From contig JALSRD010000038.1 in NCBI GenBank assembly GCA_026984935.1, forward strand, positions 1 through 62,722: a stretch of 62,722 nt of DNA, read 5' to 3'. The notes below the pieces were generated by a model that worked only from the letters and a program-made list of their open reading frames with translations, did not search any database and was not told the origin of the DNA. A program made the position numbers and the translations under genes. Each line of letters begins with the position of its first letter. Positions within the stretch are counted from its first letter, which is position 1. Of this stretch, positions 43,592 to 51,564 are shown piece by piece. Source of the DNA: Desulfobacterales bacterium. Its GTDB lineage: Bacteria > Desulfobacterota > Desulfobacteria > Desulfobacterales > JALSRD01.

Positions 43592-45973
43592 TTAGGATAC
43601 GTTCCTGAAGGATCTGAACAGCAGAAAAGCGGTCAGATAGCAGGCCATGGCGATCATGAGCGTGTGGGTAAAGCCCAGGTAAAGCGACAGGATGACGCTC
43701 AGAAACCCGCCGATGACCGTGAACAGACCGTTGATCCCCCAGGCCCAGGCGATGGCCTGGTTTTTATGGGGTGTCCGTGACAGCCGTAATACACCCAGCG
43801 GAAAGGCCATTCCCAGAAAAAAAGCCAGTGGAACGATCATGGCCAGGGCAACGGCGATGCGCACCCACTGGCCGTCTTGCAGAAAAATACCGAACAGGGC
43901 GCCATGCAGGGTTAAAACGAGGCTCGAGGCGACACCGATGCCCAGAAACGGCACCCACCACCTTTTGTCGGGGCCGATGCCCAGCTTCTCGGATGCATAG
44001 CTGCCCACACCGGCACCCACCAGATACCCGAACACCACCGTGGTATAGGCATATAAAGGGTAACCGATCAACTTCAAAAAGAGATGGATGGAAACCAGCT
44101 CAAACAGGATGAACCCCAGCCCCAGCATGGCAAAATAACCCAGAACCTTTTTCTTATGCGCCCATTTTTCGCGGCCGACTCTGGAAAACAGCAGCGGTAC
44201 CAGCACCACCAACAGGGCAAACAAAACCGCCCCGGCACCGACCACATACAGGTGAATGATGTCCATGGGAAAGCCGGCGTGAATCTGTGAGTTCAGCAAC
44301 AGCGCCGTGGACAGATTCAACATATGGGCTTCGTCTTTTTTTAATTTTTTGAAACTGTATTTTAACTTCCGTAAGCAGTTGAAGTAGGGCTTGTCGTCGC
44401 TGCAGGCCGCCAGGCGGTAAGGGACGGCAGCCAGTAGTGCCGGGGGCATGCGGCCTTCAAAGGCCGCCTGAGGCAGAAAGGTTTGGTGGGGGTCAAGGGG
44501 ATCGACCACCAGCGGCGGCAGTTTTTTCTTGAGGGCCTCGATTTCCTCTTTTTTCCAGGGCGACATTTTAATCATGAAGGTCGGCAGGTTGTCCTGGAAA
44601 TCGGGGGCTTCGAACACAGCCACATGTTTTCGGAAATCCGTACGTCCCATCATTTTCCAGGCCACCGCCGCGGTCACCAGCATCTTGGGATAGACATGGT
44701 GGTTGATATGCAGGAGGCCGTCTTTTTTCAAATGGCTGAAGTATTCCACATAGGCCTCGGCGGTCTGCAGGTAGGTGGGGTCCAGGGCACTGCTGCCGGC
44801 GGCGATACTGGAACTGGTATGGTTGCTCATCATCTGGATGATATCGTAGCGCTTGTTGGTGCTGCGCAAAAAAGTGCGCCCCTCGCCTCTTTGAACGTGC
44901 ACCCTGGGATCGTTGAAAACATTTCCGGTAAACTTGGCGTATTTGGTTTTCCCCAGATGCACGACCTCCCCCACCAGTTCGATGCCGTCCACCGAACGGG
45001 CGCCATAGGCCAGCGCGCCCTTCATTTCCATGCCGCCGGCACTGCCGATAATCAGTACATCCTGATGTGTATCGCGCTTTAGAAAGTGGGACGCCACCAC
45101 CGGCCAACCCCAGAAGCCGTTTTTGATATTTCCACGGTCCAGGCTCCGGCGAAGTTTTTTATAGTCCCCGTCAAAGTAGTAGAAGTAGCTGGTCTGCTGG
45201 CCGCCGTCATAGGCGATCCACTTAATGCCCGGCCGGAAATTGATCACGTCGATCCTGGAAATCGGGTCCCAGTAGGTAAGCTCGATTTTGGACTTGTAGA
45301 TCAAAATGCCGCGTTTGTTCATTTGCAGCTCGATGTGATACAGATCCGGCTTGGCAAAAGGTGCCGCCGCCACCACCATACCGGCGATCACAAATACGAC
45401 GCCCCATTTTTTTTGTAAAAACACCCCAGCGGCCAGAAGCGCCAAGCCGGCGCCGAAAATAATCAGGCCCGCCGGTGTTATTTTCGGCAGCAGCGGGATA
45501 ATCAGCAGGCACCCCAATGAGGCACCGAACAGATCAAAAAAATACAGGCGCCGGATGTGCTGCGAGTAGCAGGCAAACACCGTGGTGAGCACCAGACCGC
45601 TGAACAGGAAAGGCAGGGTGGCAAAGAAGACCACGATGAAAATATTGCGAATGGCGTTCAGCGGATAGGCGTTTAGCATGTTCATGTAAAAATGGAACTG
45701 GTGCAGCACTGGGAAAATCGCGATCATGGAAACGGCCAATCCAATGGCAAAACAGGCGATCAGCGCATTGCGCCGGCGGGCGCCGAAGGGGCGCAGCGCA
45801 CCGATGACGCCGGCCAGCCCCAGCGAGAACATGGCCAGTGATATCACCATAAAACCCAGGTTGGGGTACCACAGAACATCGAAAATCTTGACCATGGTGA
45901 GTTCAAACAGCAAGGTGACCATTGCCACCAGGAAAACGCCGGCATTAATGTTCCACTTTTTAATTTCGTTCAC
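43592..45973 (-). CDS. membrane spermidine-synthase-like protein (SpeE fold, non-canonical)
   Basis: A 793-residue protein. Membrane block 1 is about 10-205. A soluble Rossmann domain of about 225-535 has GSAGGMEMK (310-318), acidic IEL (331-333) and GEGRTFL (363-369). Membrane block 2 is about 565-790. In true aminopropyltransferases the segment after GxGG ends in YDVIxxDxxDP with a catalytic Asp. Here it reads YDIIQMMSNHTSSS (376-389) and the Asp is absent. DDKPYF (526-531) is kept. So it should bind SAM or a similar nucleotide but is unlikely to make spermidine. It starts at GTG 45973. Many deltaproteobacteria carry related membrane proteins of unknown role. Confidence 0.8.
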   Translation of the reverse strand: MNEIKKWNINAGVFLVAMVTLLFELTMVKIFDVLWYPNLGFMVISLAMFSLGLAGVIGALRPFGARRRNALIACFAIGLAVSMIAIFPVLHQFHFYMNMLNAYPLNAIRNIFIVVFFATLPFLFSGLVLTTVFACYSQHIRRLYFFDLFGASLGCLLIIPLLPKITPAGLIIFGAGLALLAAGVFLQKKWGVVFVIAGMVVAAAPFAKPDLYHIELQMNKRGILIYKSKIELTYWDPISRIDVINFRPGIKWIAYDGGQQTSYFYYFDGDYKKLRRSLDRGNIKNGFWGWPVVASHFLKRDTHQDVLIIGSAGGMEMKGALAYGARSVDGIELVGEVVHLGKTKYAKFTGNVFNDPRVHVQRGEGRTFLRSTNKRYDIIQMMSNHTSSSIAAGSSALDPTYLQTAEAYVEYFSHLKKDGLLHINHHVYPKMLVTAAVAWKMMGRTDFRKHVAVFEAPDFQDNLPTFMIKMSPWKKEEIEALKKKLPPLVVDPLDPHQTFLPQAAFEGRMPPALLAAVPYRLAACSDDKPYFNCLRKLKYSFKKLKKDEAHMLNLSTALLLNSQIHAGFPMDIIHLYVVGAGAVLFALLVVLVPLLFSRVGREKWAHKKKVLGYFAMLGLGFILFELVSIHLFLKLIGYPLYAYTTVVFGYLVGAGVGSYASEKLGIGPDKRWWVPFLGIGVASSLVLTLHGALFGIFLQDGQWVRIAVALAMIVPLAFFLGMAFPLGVLRLSRTPHKNQAIAWAWGINGLFTVIGGFLSVILSLYLGFTHTLMIAMACYLTAFLLFRSFRNVS

Positions 45974-45975
45974 GC

Positions 45976-47667
45976 CTAGCTCTTTTCATTGTGATTTGGT
46001 GGCCCCTGGCAAAGGTGGAGCCACAAGGCCCAGTCCTGCCGGTCGGGAGTTGCAAAACCGGCAATACGGCCGGCCTTGATGACGTGGTTTTTTGCCGGTG
46101 CTAAGCGGCCGCTGCGTGGGTTGAGCCACCGGGCCAGAAAGGTACCGGAAGTCGTCGAAAGGTCGATGCCGAATTTCCCGCCCTGCATGGCGTACACGAG
46201 ATATTCATGTCCCGGGTCGGACAGGCACCAGGTTGTCGGAGACGTCGGCCGGACCCGATCTGCCGGCCGCATGTGCCATAGCGAATCCGCCATGTGTCTG
46301 CGGATAAAATTGTAGGTCGGCTGGATCACGCGGCACGCTTCAGGCGATTCGTAAGACCGGGGGTCTTTTCCGCCCGCATAGGGCATCTGTCCGATCAGCA
46401 ACGAGCCGCCGGCCATGAGAAAGGCCCAGGATTCCCTCCGCCCGGCGGGTATCTGGTGTAAAATCGCCTTATGCGGAAACCGGTCACGGTATTCACGCAC
46501 CTGGCGGTATATCTGCTGTGCCGTGGTGCCGTCGGGGGCGCGCATGCCGTGGCCGACATAGCGCTGGAGCTGCAACCGGATATTCCGCATCTGTGCACTG
46601 CCCGCAGCGGCGGTAAAGGCGCCCGTGAAACGACCCGGAATCTGGCGTCCGCCCGCCGGCGCGAACAGCCGACCGTCAGGGGTATACCACCAGTAGCGCA
46701 GGTCGATCACGGAGATCCGCCCCCGGCGCGTAGGATCCGCCAGCACGGCATCGACAACATCCCTGGTGCCGTTGACAGCCACCAGCACACGCTGGTGGTG
46801 TGCGTCCTCCCATGCAAAGACCGTGTCCAGCCAGAAGCGCATGAAGCTCAATGGGCCGGTATATTCCTGGCTGCACAAAAAAACCACGTTATGGTTGTAC
46901 CCCAACACGTCCAGGGTCTTGTTGATGTACATCCGGTGCAGCTTGCGGCGCACGGGGTTCGTGGTGTCGTAAAAGGCATCGGCCGCCGGAATACGATCGG
47001 GCAAAGCGGTTTGCTGGATGCAGTTGGCCGGCCGCCAGGGGAAATCCACGTAATGCGCCTGGCGTTCGAGCAGCGCGTGCTGCATGTACTGGTTGTGAAA
47101 AAGGATCGTGCCCTTGCGGTCGCACAAATCGGCAAAGGCTTTCAGACGTTTGAAATACCAACTGTTGAAACGCGTCAGATCGTAGAGCGGCAGGCCGTCA
47201 GCGGCCCTGCCGATGCGGCTGCGCGCCCAGGGCTGCTCCAGAAAAGGCCCCACGGCGTGCGCATCCAGGCGCGGGCGCGTGTCATGGGCATCCCGGCGCC
47301 GGTCGTACCAGAGGCCGAAATTGTGTTCGAACCCCGGATAGGCGAAGCGCAGCATGGCGTCTGTCAGTTTGTCCAGGTCTTCGGTGCGGTTGGGTCCCAC
47401 CCTGCCGGGCGCGTTGCGCGTAATGTTGGGACGCCGGCCCGCCCGCCACCAGCCGTTGTGCTGGGCATAGCCCCAGATGATACGGCCGTTTTGCACGAAC
47501 CAGCCGTTTTCGATGGTCAGCCCCCGACGGCCTGCCGCTCCGGCAGGCTGCGCAGCGCCGGCAAGCAGGACCGGCAGGCAGATACACAGACACAGGGTGT
47601 AAAAGCAACGTTTGCACAAATTCGCCAGATCACCCATTCGCTTCAATTTTTCATGCGATGCATTCAT
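45976..47667 (-). CDS. secreted TIM-barrel glycoside-hydrolase-like protein
   Basis: A 563-residue protein with an N-terminal signal or anchor (about 21-44). The body has the look of a (beta/alpha)8 hydrolase: FLCSQEYTG with Glu268 at a strand end, ISVIDLRYWWYTPDG, and a small C-terminal beta domain with FGIDLSTTSGTFLARWLNPRSG. The last element resembles the collagen-binding or IPT-like tail of some putative glycosidases. No family can be named. It is separated by 2 bases from the spermidine-synthase-like gene and by 128 from a GT-C gene. It may trim or edit the glycan in the periplasm (inference). Confidence 0.65.
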   Translation of the reverse strand: MNASHEKLKRMGDLANLCKRCFYTLCLCICLPVLLAGAAQPAGAAGRRGLTIENGWFVQNGRIIWGYAQHNGWWRAGRRPNITRNAPGRVGPNRTEDLDKLTDAMLRFAYPGFEHNFGLWYDRRRDAHDTRPRLDAHAVGPFLEQPWARSRIGRAADGLPLYDLTRFNSWYFKRLKAFADLCDRKGTILFHNQYMQHALLERQAHYVDFPWRPANCIQQTALPDRIPAADAFYDTTNPVRRKLHRMYINKTLDVLGYNHNVVFLCSQEYTGPLSFMRFWLDTVFAWEDAHHQRVLVAVNGTRDVVDAVLADPTRRGRISVIDLRYWWYTPDGRLFAPAGGRQIPGRFTGAFTAAAGSAQMRNIRLQLQRYVGHGMRAPDGTTAQQIYRQVREYRDRFPHKAILHQIPAGRRESWAFLMAGGSLLIGQMPYAGGKDPRSYESPEACRVIQPTYNFIRRHMADSLWHMRPADRVRPTSPTTWCLSDPGHEYLVYAMQGGKFGIDLSTTSGTFLARWLNPRSGRLAPAKNHVIKAGRIAGFATPDRQDWALWLHLCQGPPNHNEKS

Positions 47668-47686
47668 TGTCGCTCTGATTCAGCGC

Positions 47687-47703
47687 GTTGCGCTCAGCGC
47701 AAC
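47687..47703. other. short perfect inverted repeat upstream of the glycosidase-like gene
   Basis: GTTGCGCTCAGCGCAAC is a 7-base arm palindrome with a 3-base centre. It lies 20 bases before ATG 47667 in the 128-base gap. It could be an operator or an RNA hairpin near the ribosome site. No T-run follows, so not a terminator. Confidence 0.3.
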
Positions 47704-47795
47704 GGGCGTTGCCGCCGGCCGCCCTGCCCTGTTTCCAAAGCAACCGGCATTCATCTGCCGCTCTCCGGGATTCATGCGGTTACTACAGTGCAGGG

Positions 47796-49970
47796 TTAAA
47801 GAAACATGAAAAGCCGAAAAGCCGTCAGCACATAGTACCCGCAGCCTGCGATGCGCACATACCGGCTGCCGTGCATGACAAGACCGATCAGCAGGGCATC
47901 GATCAGCACCAGTACACCCATGGGCAGGTGGTAGGTGATATCCGGCGGATGGATGCCGTACGCGAGCAAGATGACCGCCACCAGGGTGGCCACGGAAACC
48001 GCGATCAGCGTGGCAGCCGAACATACGGATCCGGCACCTGCCGCCGCAGGGCTGTTTTGCGGCACCTGATTCTTATGCGGCAGCACCCGGGCCAGGAGCG
48101 CCAGAAAGGCCAAAGGATACAAGACAAAGGCCGCGTAGTTGAATTCATACTGGTCCCAGAGCAGCAAACCCCGTTTCGCATGGTGCCTGGCAAAGGTGCG
48201 CACCAACTCCCGTATTTCAGCCAGCCGCAGGCTGTGCGTCAGTCGTTCGATACGCTGTGGCAGCTGCTGCGAAAGGGGGATTTTTTCGAAAAAAAGCTCA
48301 GCGGATTTTCCCAAGCCAGCAGGTGCCGAATAGCCGGCCAGAAAATGCTCCTTGATCAGGGTGTAGTTTTCATGCAGGTAAAAATGTTTGACCATGGACC
48401 ACGGCAGGTTGGCGGCGGCGAAAACCAGCACCAGCAGGCCGGCGGCACTTATACAGCGCGTCCAGGCTTGGCGGTGGTCTTTTAGCTGCCGCCAGACGGC
48501 CAGCAGGAAGAAAAGCGGAATCCCCAAGGCGCTGCCGGCATGCATGTTGGCGCCGATGCCCAGCAGCATTCCGGACAATCCCCAGTCCGCAAGCCGCAGG
48601 CTGCCACGCATCATTAAATACAGGCCGCCCAAAAAAAAAGCCGCGCCGGCCATCTTGTACCAGGTCAGGTAATAATTGACCAGGATAAAGGCATTCAACG
48701 AAAAGGCCGCCATGAACAATAGGCGGCTTGACAATCCGGTATAGCGCCGTGCAAACGCCAGCGCCGGGAACAGCACCAGCAGGTTAAAGCCTGCGCCGAT
48801 CATGGTATAGACCAGGTAGGAGTTGGCTAAAAGCTGCGAAAAATTTCGCAGCATAACACGCCAGACCGCGTAAATTACACCGGGCAGTATGCCGCGATCT
48901 GCGACGTCGTATATCAGCTGGTGGTTGCCGTAATATTTTTCAAATGCTTCACCATTGGAAATGGCCACTCCGTTGACATATTGGAAAACGGCGTCGTGGG
49001 CGTGAAAGGCATTGAAGGTCTTGGGTCCCGCGATGCTGGTGTACCATGTATTTTCCAGCGGCAGATTGGCATTATGCGCGATCAGAAAGCACACACCCAA
49101 GAGTAACAGGATGTAACCGGCCAGTTCGCTCCGCGTTTCCCGCAAGCGGGACACAAAAGCGGCATGCCGCCTGAAAAATACATTCAGAGTGGTGAGCAGC
49201 GGCAGGCCCAGGAAGATAAAGCCACAGACTGCCAAGTCCGGGTGCGGCAGATGCAGCCTGTACCATAAAAGCCATATCAGATAGGCGGCAAGGTAAAACC
49301 CCACGCTGTAGGCCATGAACAGCACCTGGAAAGTGTTGTCCCGCGTATGCTCACCATGGATCAGGGAATACAGGAGCATTCCAGGCAGCAGGATAAGAAG
49401 CGCCAGGATCACGGCGATGGCATACACCCAGATGGATTTGTCCCGCCAGCCGGCCGGGTGCAGGGAAACCGCACGCAAAACGGCGGTGCCGTAGTGTTCG
49501 CCGCTTTCAAAGTCGATCCGCAGCGTGTCATAGTCGCCGTCCGGCAAAAGCGCGTTGTATTCGTGCCGCAGGGCGCCGGCCTTTCCCACCGGAAGCGCGA
49601 TGAAGCGCGACCGCATATACGGCTGCCCCTCAAACCCGAGGTAAATGCGGATCTGACGGATCTTTTCAAGTCGTCCAAAGGACAGGTGCACCTTGGTGTG
49701 CTGCACACGGCCCTGCAACGGGATGACGAAATAGGGGTTGTGCCGCAACGCATAGCGCATGGTAAGCTGGGAAGCGGTGCGGGACAGAACTTCGATGGCA
49801 TGAAACTCACGAATGCTGTCCAACCCGATGGTGCCGGTGGTCCGGCGCGGCACCGGGCGCCATCCGCGGAAAGCCGAGAAAACAAGTGCCGCGGCCAGCA
49901 CAAAGAGCACACTGAACAGCACTGGAAAAAAAGCGGTCGATTGCGGCCGGCGTGGAACAACTGATGTCAT
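47796..49970 (-). CDS. polytopic GT-C-like membrane protein with N-terminal beta domain
   Basis: A 724-residue protein. A membrane helix at about 14-33 is followed by an outside beta-rich region (about 40-160) with DTLRIDFESGEHYGTAVLRAVSLHPAG. About 11 membrane helices follow. A large loop has KTFNAFHAHDAVFQYVNGVAI, with the Asp of HAHD as a candidate catalytic carboxylate. The architecture equals that of 22795-24696. It lies 20 bases downstream of the HAD-UbiA gene, so it may use the phosphoribosyl-lipid-derived donor. It is a likely periplasmic glycosyltransferase without a known family name. Confidence 0.7.
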   Translation of the reverse strand: MTSVVPRRPQSTAFFPVLFSVLFVLAAALVFSAFRGWRPVPRRTTGTIGLDSIREFHAIEVLSRTASQLTMRYALRHNPYFVIPLQGRVQHTKVHLSFGRLEKIRQIRIYLGFEGQPYMRSRFIALPVGKAGALRHEYNALLPDGDYDTLRIDFESGEHYGTAVLRAVSLHPAGWRDKSIWVYAIAVILALLILLPGMLLYSLIHGEHTRDNTFQVLFMAYSVGFYLAAYLIWLLWYRLHLPHPDLAVCGFIFLGLPLLTTLNVFFRRHAAFVSRLRETRSELAGYILLLLGVCFLIAHNANLPLENTWYTSIAGPKTFNAFHAHDAVFQYVNGVAISNGEAFEKYYGNHQLIYDVADRGILPGVIYAVWRVMLRNFSQLLANSYLVYTMIGAGFNLLVLFPALAFARRYTGLSSRLLFMAAFSLNAFILVNYYLTWYKMAGAAFFLGGLYLMMRGSLRLADWGLSGMLLGIGANMHAGSALGIPLFFLLAVWRQLKDHRQAWTRCISAAGLLVLVFAAANLPWSMVKHFYLHENYTLIKEHFLAGYSAPAGLGKSAELFFEKIPLSQQLPQRIERLTHSLRLAEIRELVRTFARHHAKRGLLLWDQYEFNYAAFVLYPLAFLALLARVLPHKNQVPQNSPAAAGAGSVCSAATLIAVSVATLVAVILLAYGIHPPDITYHLPMGVLVLIDALLIGLVMHGSRYVRIAGCGYYVLTAFRLFMFL

Positions 49971-49990
49971 GATTTTTTGGCTTCCTGCGT

Positions 49991-51460
49991 TTAAATGGCC
50001 AGCAAAACAAATATCAGTGCCAGCGCAGCTACTGCCAGGCTGGCAACATCATGCAGCGCAAACACGATGGGGTCTTCGTGCATTTCCATGCGCCCGGCCA
50101 GCAGCCAGACCCGGCTGATCCAATAGAGGATCAGCGGGCACAGCGCCCAGAGCATATAGGGGTGTCGGTACAGGATTCGGACCTGTGCGCTGTTGATATA
50201 CAAGGCCATCACCAGTACGGCCAGATAGCCGCTGCAGCCGCCCAATACGCGCATGGTTTCCAGATCGTGGGTCCAGTACCCCCGACCGGCAATTCTTTTC
50301 AGCTTCCCGGCGTCGTTGAGCGGTGCAAGCTCCGAGTAGCGCTTGACGATGGCCAGGGAAAAAAAAATAAACATGGCAAATGCCAGCAGCCAGAAGGAAA
50401 TCTGTATGGAGGTGGCGGTGCCGCCGGTGATCAGGCGCAGGGTATACAGCCCCGACAGGAGCAACACATCGATGACCGGCAGGGTCTTCAATTTCATGGA
50501 ATAGAGCAGCGAAGACAGCACATAAACCGCCATGAGTGCCCCGAAAAGCGGCGGCAGGGAGAGGGCCAGGGCAAAAGCGGTCGCCATCAGCAGGGGAACG
50601 GCGGTCAATCCTGTCAGCAACGAGAGGTCACCGGCGGCAAAGGGCCGCAGGCGCTTTCGCGCGTGCCCGCGGTCGGCGGACAGGTCGAGCAGGTCATTCA
50701 GCAGGTAAACTCCGGCGGCGCACAGTGAAAAGGACAGAAAACCGATGCCCGCCGCCTTGACCAGGCGCGGCTCCCCAAAACGGTGCGACATGATCAGCGG
50801 AACGAAGAGCAGCAGGTTCTTGAGCCATTGGTGCATGCGTACGGCCCGTATCAGCGCCCGCCAGCGCGCGGATTGCAGCCCAAAAACCTGCGTCCTGCCG
50901 GTAGTCTCCCGGGCGGCGCGTTGTACACGGGCCGGCGCATTGACGACAATCGCCTTTCTGGCATGCGGCCATATCTTCAGGTCCGAGCGGTCGTTGCCCG
51001 CATAATCGAAGCCGCGATCCCCGTAGCGCGCCTGCAACGCCTTCAGCTTGGCGCTGCCGCGCAGGTTGATGCCGTCGCGGCTGGCCAGCACGTCATCGAA
51101 AAGGCCTATATGCTGTGCCACCTTCCGGGCGATTTTTTCATCGGCCGCCGTAACCAGTATCAGCCGCCGTCCGGCCGCCTTCTGCCTGCGCAGGTAATCG
51201 GTGAAATCGGTTTGGTAGGGTAATAAATCCACAGGAAGATCGACGCGCCGGGCAATCTCGCGCTTGAAATTGGCTTTGCCCCCAGCCAGCCAGGCCGGTA
51301 CCTGGAGCAGGCTCCAGGGGCGCTGTTTGACCAGCACCAGGAAAGACTCCAGCAGGGTATCCGTGCGCACCAGCGTGCCGTCTAGATCCACGCACAGCGG
51401 GATCTTTGCAGATGCGCCGTTGTCGGGTGTTGAGGATGGATCACAGGTGGTTTTGTGCAT
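49991..51460 (-). CDS. HAD phosphatase-UbiA fusion, phosphoribosyltransferase-like
   Basis: A 489-residue fusion. The N-terminal HAD domain (about 20-180) has all motifs: VDLDGTL with Asp25 and Asp27, VTAAD with Thr104, and YAGNDRSDLKIWPHA. The C-terminal UbiA domain (about 200-485) has NDLLDLSAD (255-263), ARKRLRPFAAGD and VKRYSELAP (372-380). It also has the start MHQWLKNLLLF typical of the decaprenyl-phosphate phosphoribosyltransferase group. One chain could make phosphoribosyl-lipid and remove the 5-phosphate, two steps that are separate proteins in mycobacteria. That coupling is inference from domain order. It is the second UbiA enzyme of the window. Confidence 0.88.
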   Translation of the reverse strand: MHKTTCDPSSTPDNGASAKIPLCVDLDGTLVRTDTLLESFLVLVKQRPWSLLQVPAWLAGGKANFKREIARRVDLPVDLLPYQTDFTDYLRRQKAAGRRLILVTAADEKIARKVAQHIGLFDDVLASRDGINLRGSAKLKALQARYGDRGFDYAGNDRSDLKIWPHARKAIVVNAPARVQRAARETTGRTQVFGLQSARWRALIRAVRMHQWLKNLLLFVPLIMSHRFGEPRLVKAAGIGFLSFSLCAAGVYLLNDLLDLSADRGHARKRLRPFAAGDLSLLTGLTAVPLLMATAFALALSLPPLFGALMAVYVLSSLLYSMKLKTLPVIDVLLLSGLYTLRLITGGTATSIQISFWLLAFAMFIFFSLAIVKRYSELAPLNDAGKLKRIAGRGYWTHDLETMRVLGGCSGYLAVLVMALYINSAQVRILYRHPYMLWALCPLILYWISRVWLLAGRMEMHEDPIVFALHDVASLAVAALALIFVLLAI

Positions 51461-51564
51461 GGCCAGAAGTTTTTTCGCCGGCGCTAGGTTTCACGCATAG
51501 CACGATTCAGCACCAGGCGCGGGATCTTCGCGACGGTTTCTACGCACGTATTTTTCGGACCGCA

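Noticed and set aside
43592-45973. Calling the membrane protein a spermidine synthase.
   Set aside because: The catalytic Asp loop is replaced and two membrane blocks flank the domain; only the fold is supported.
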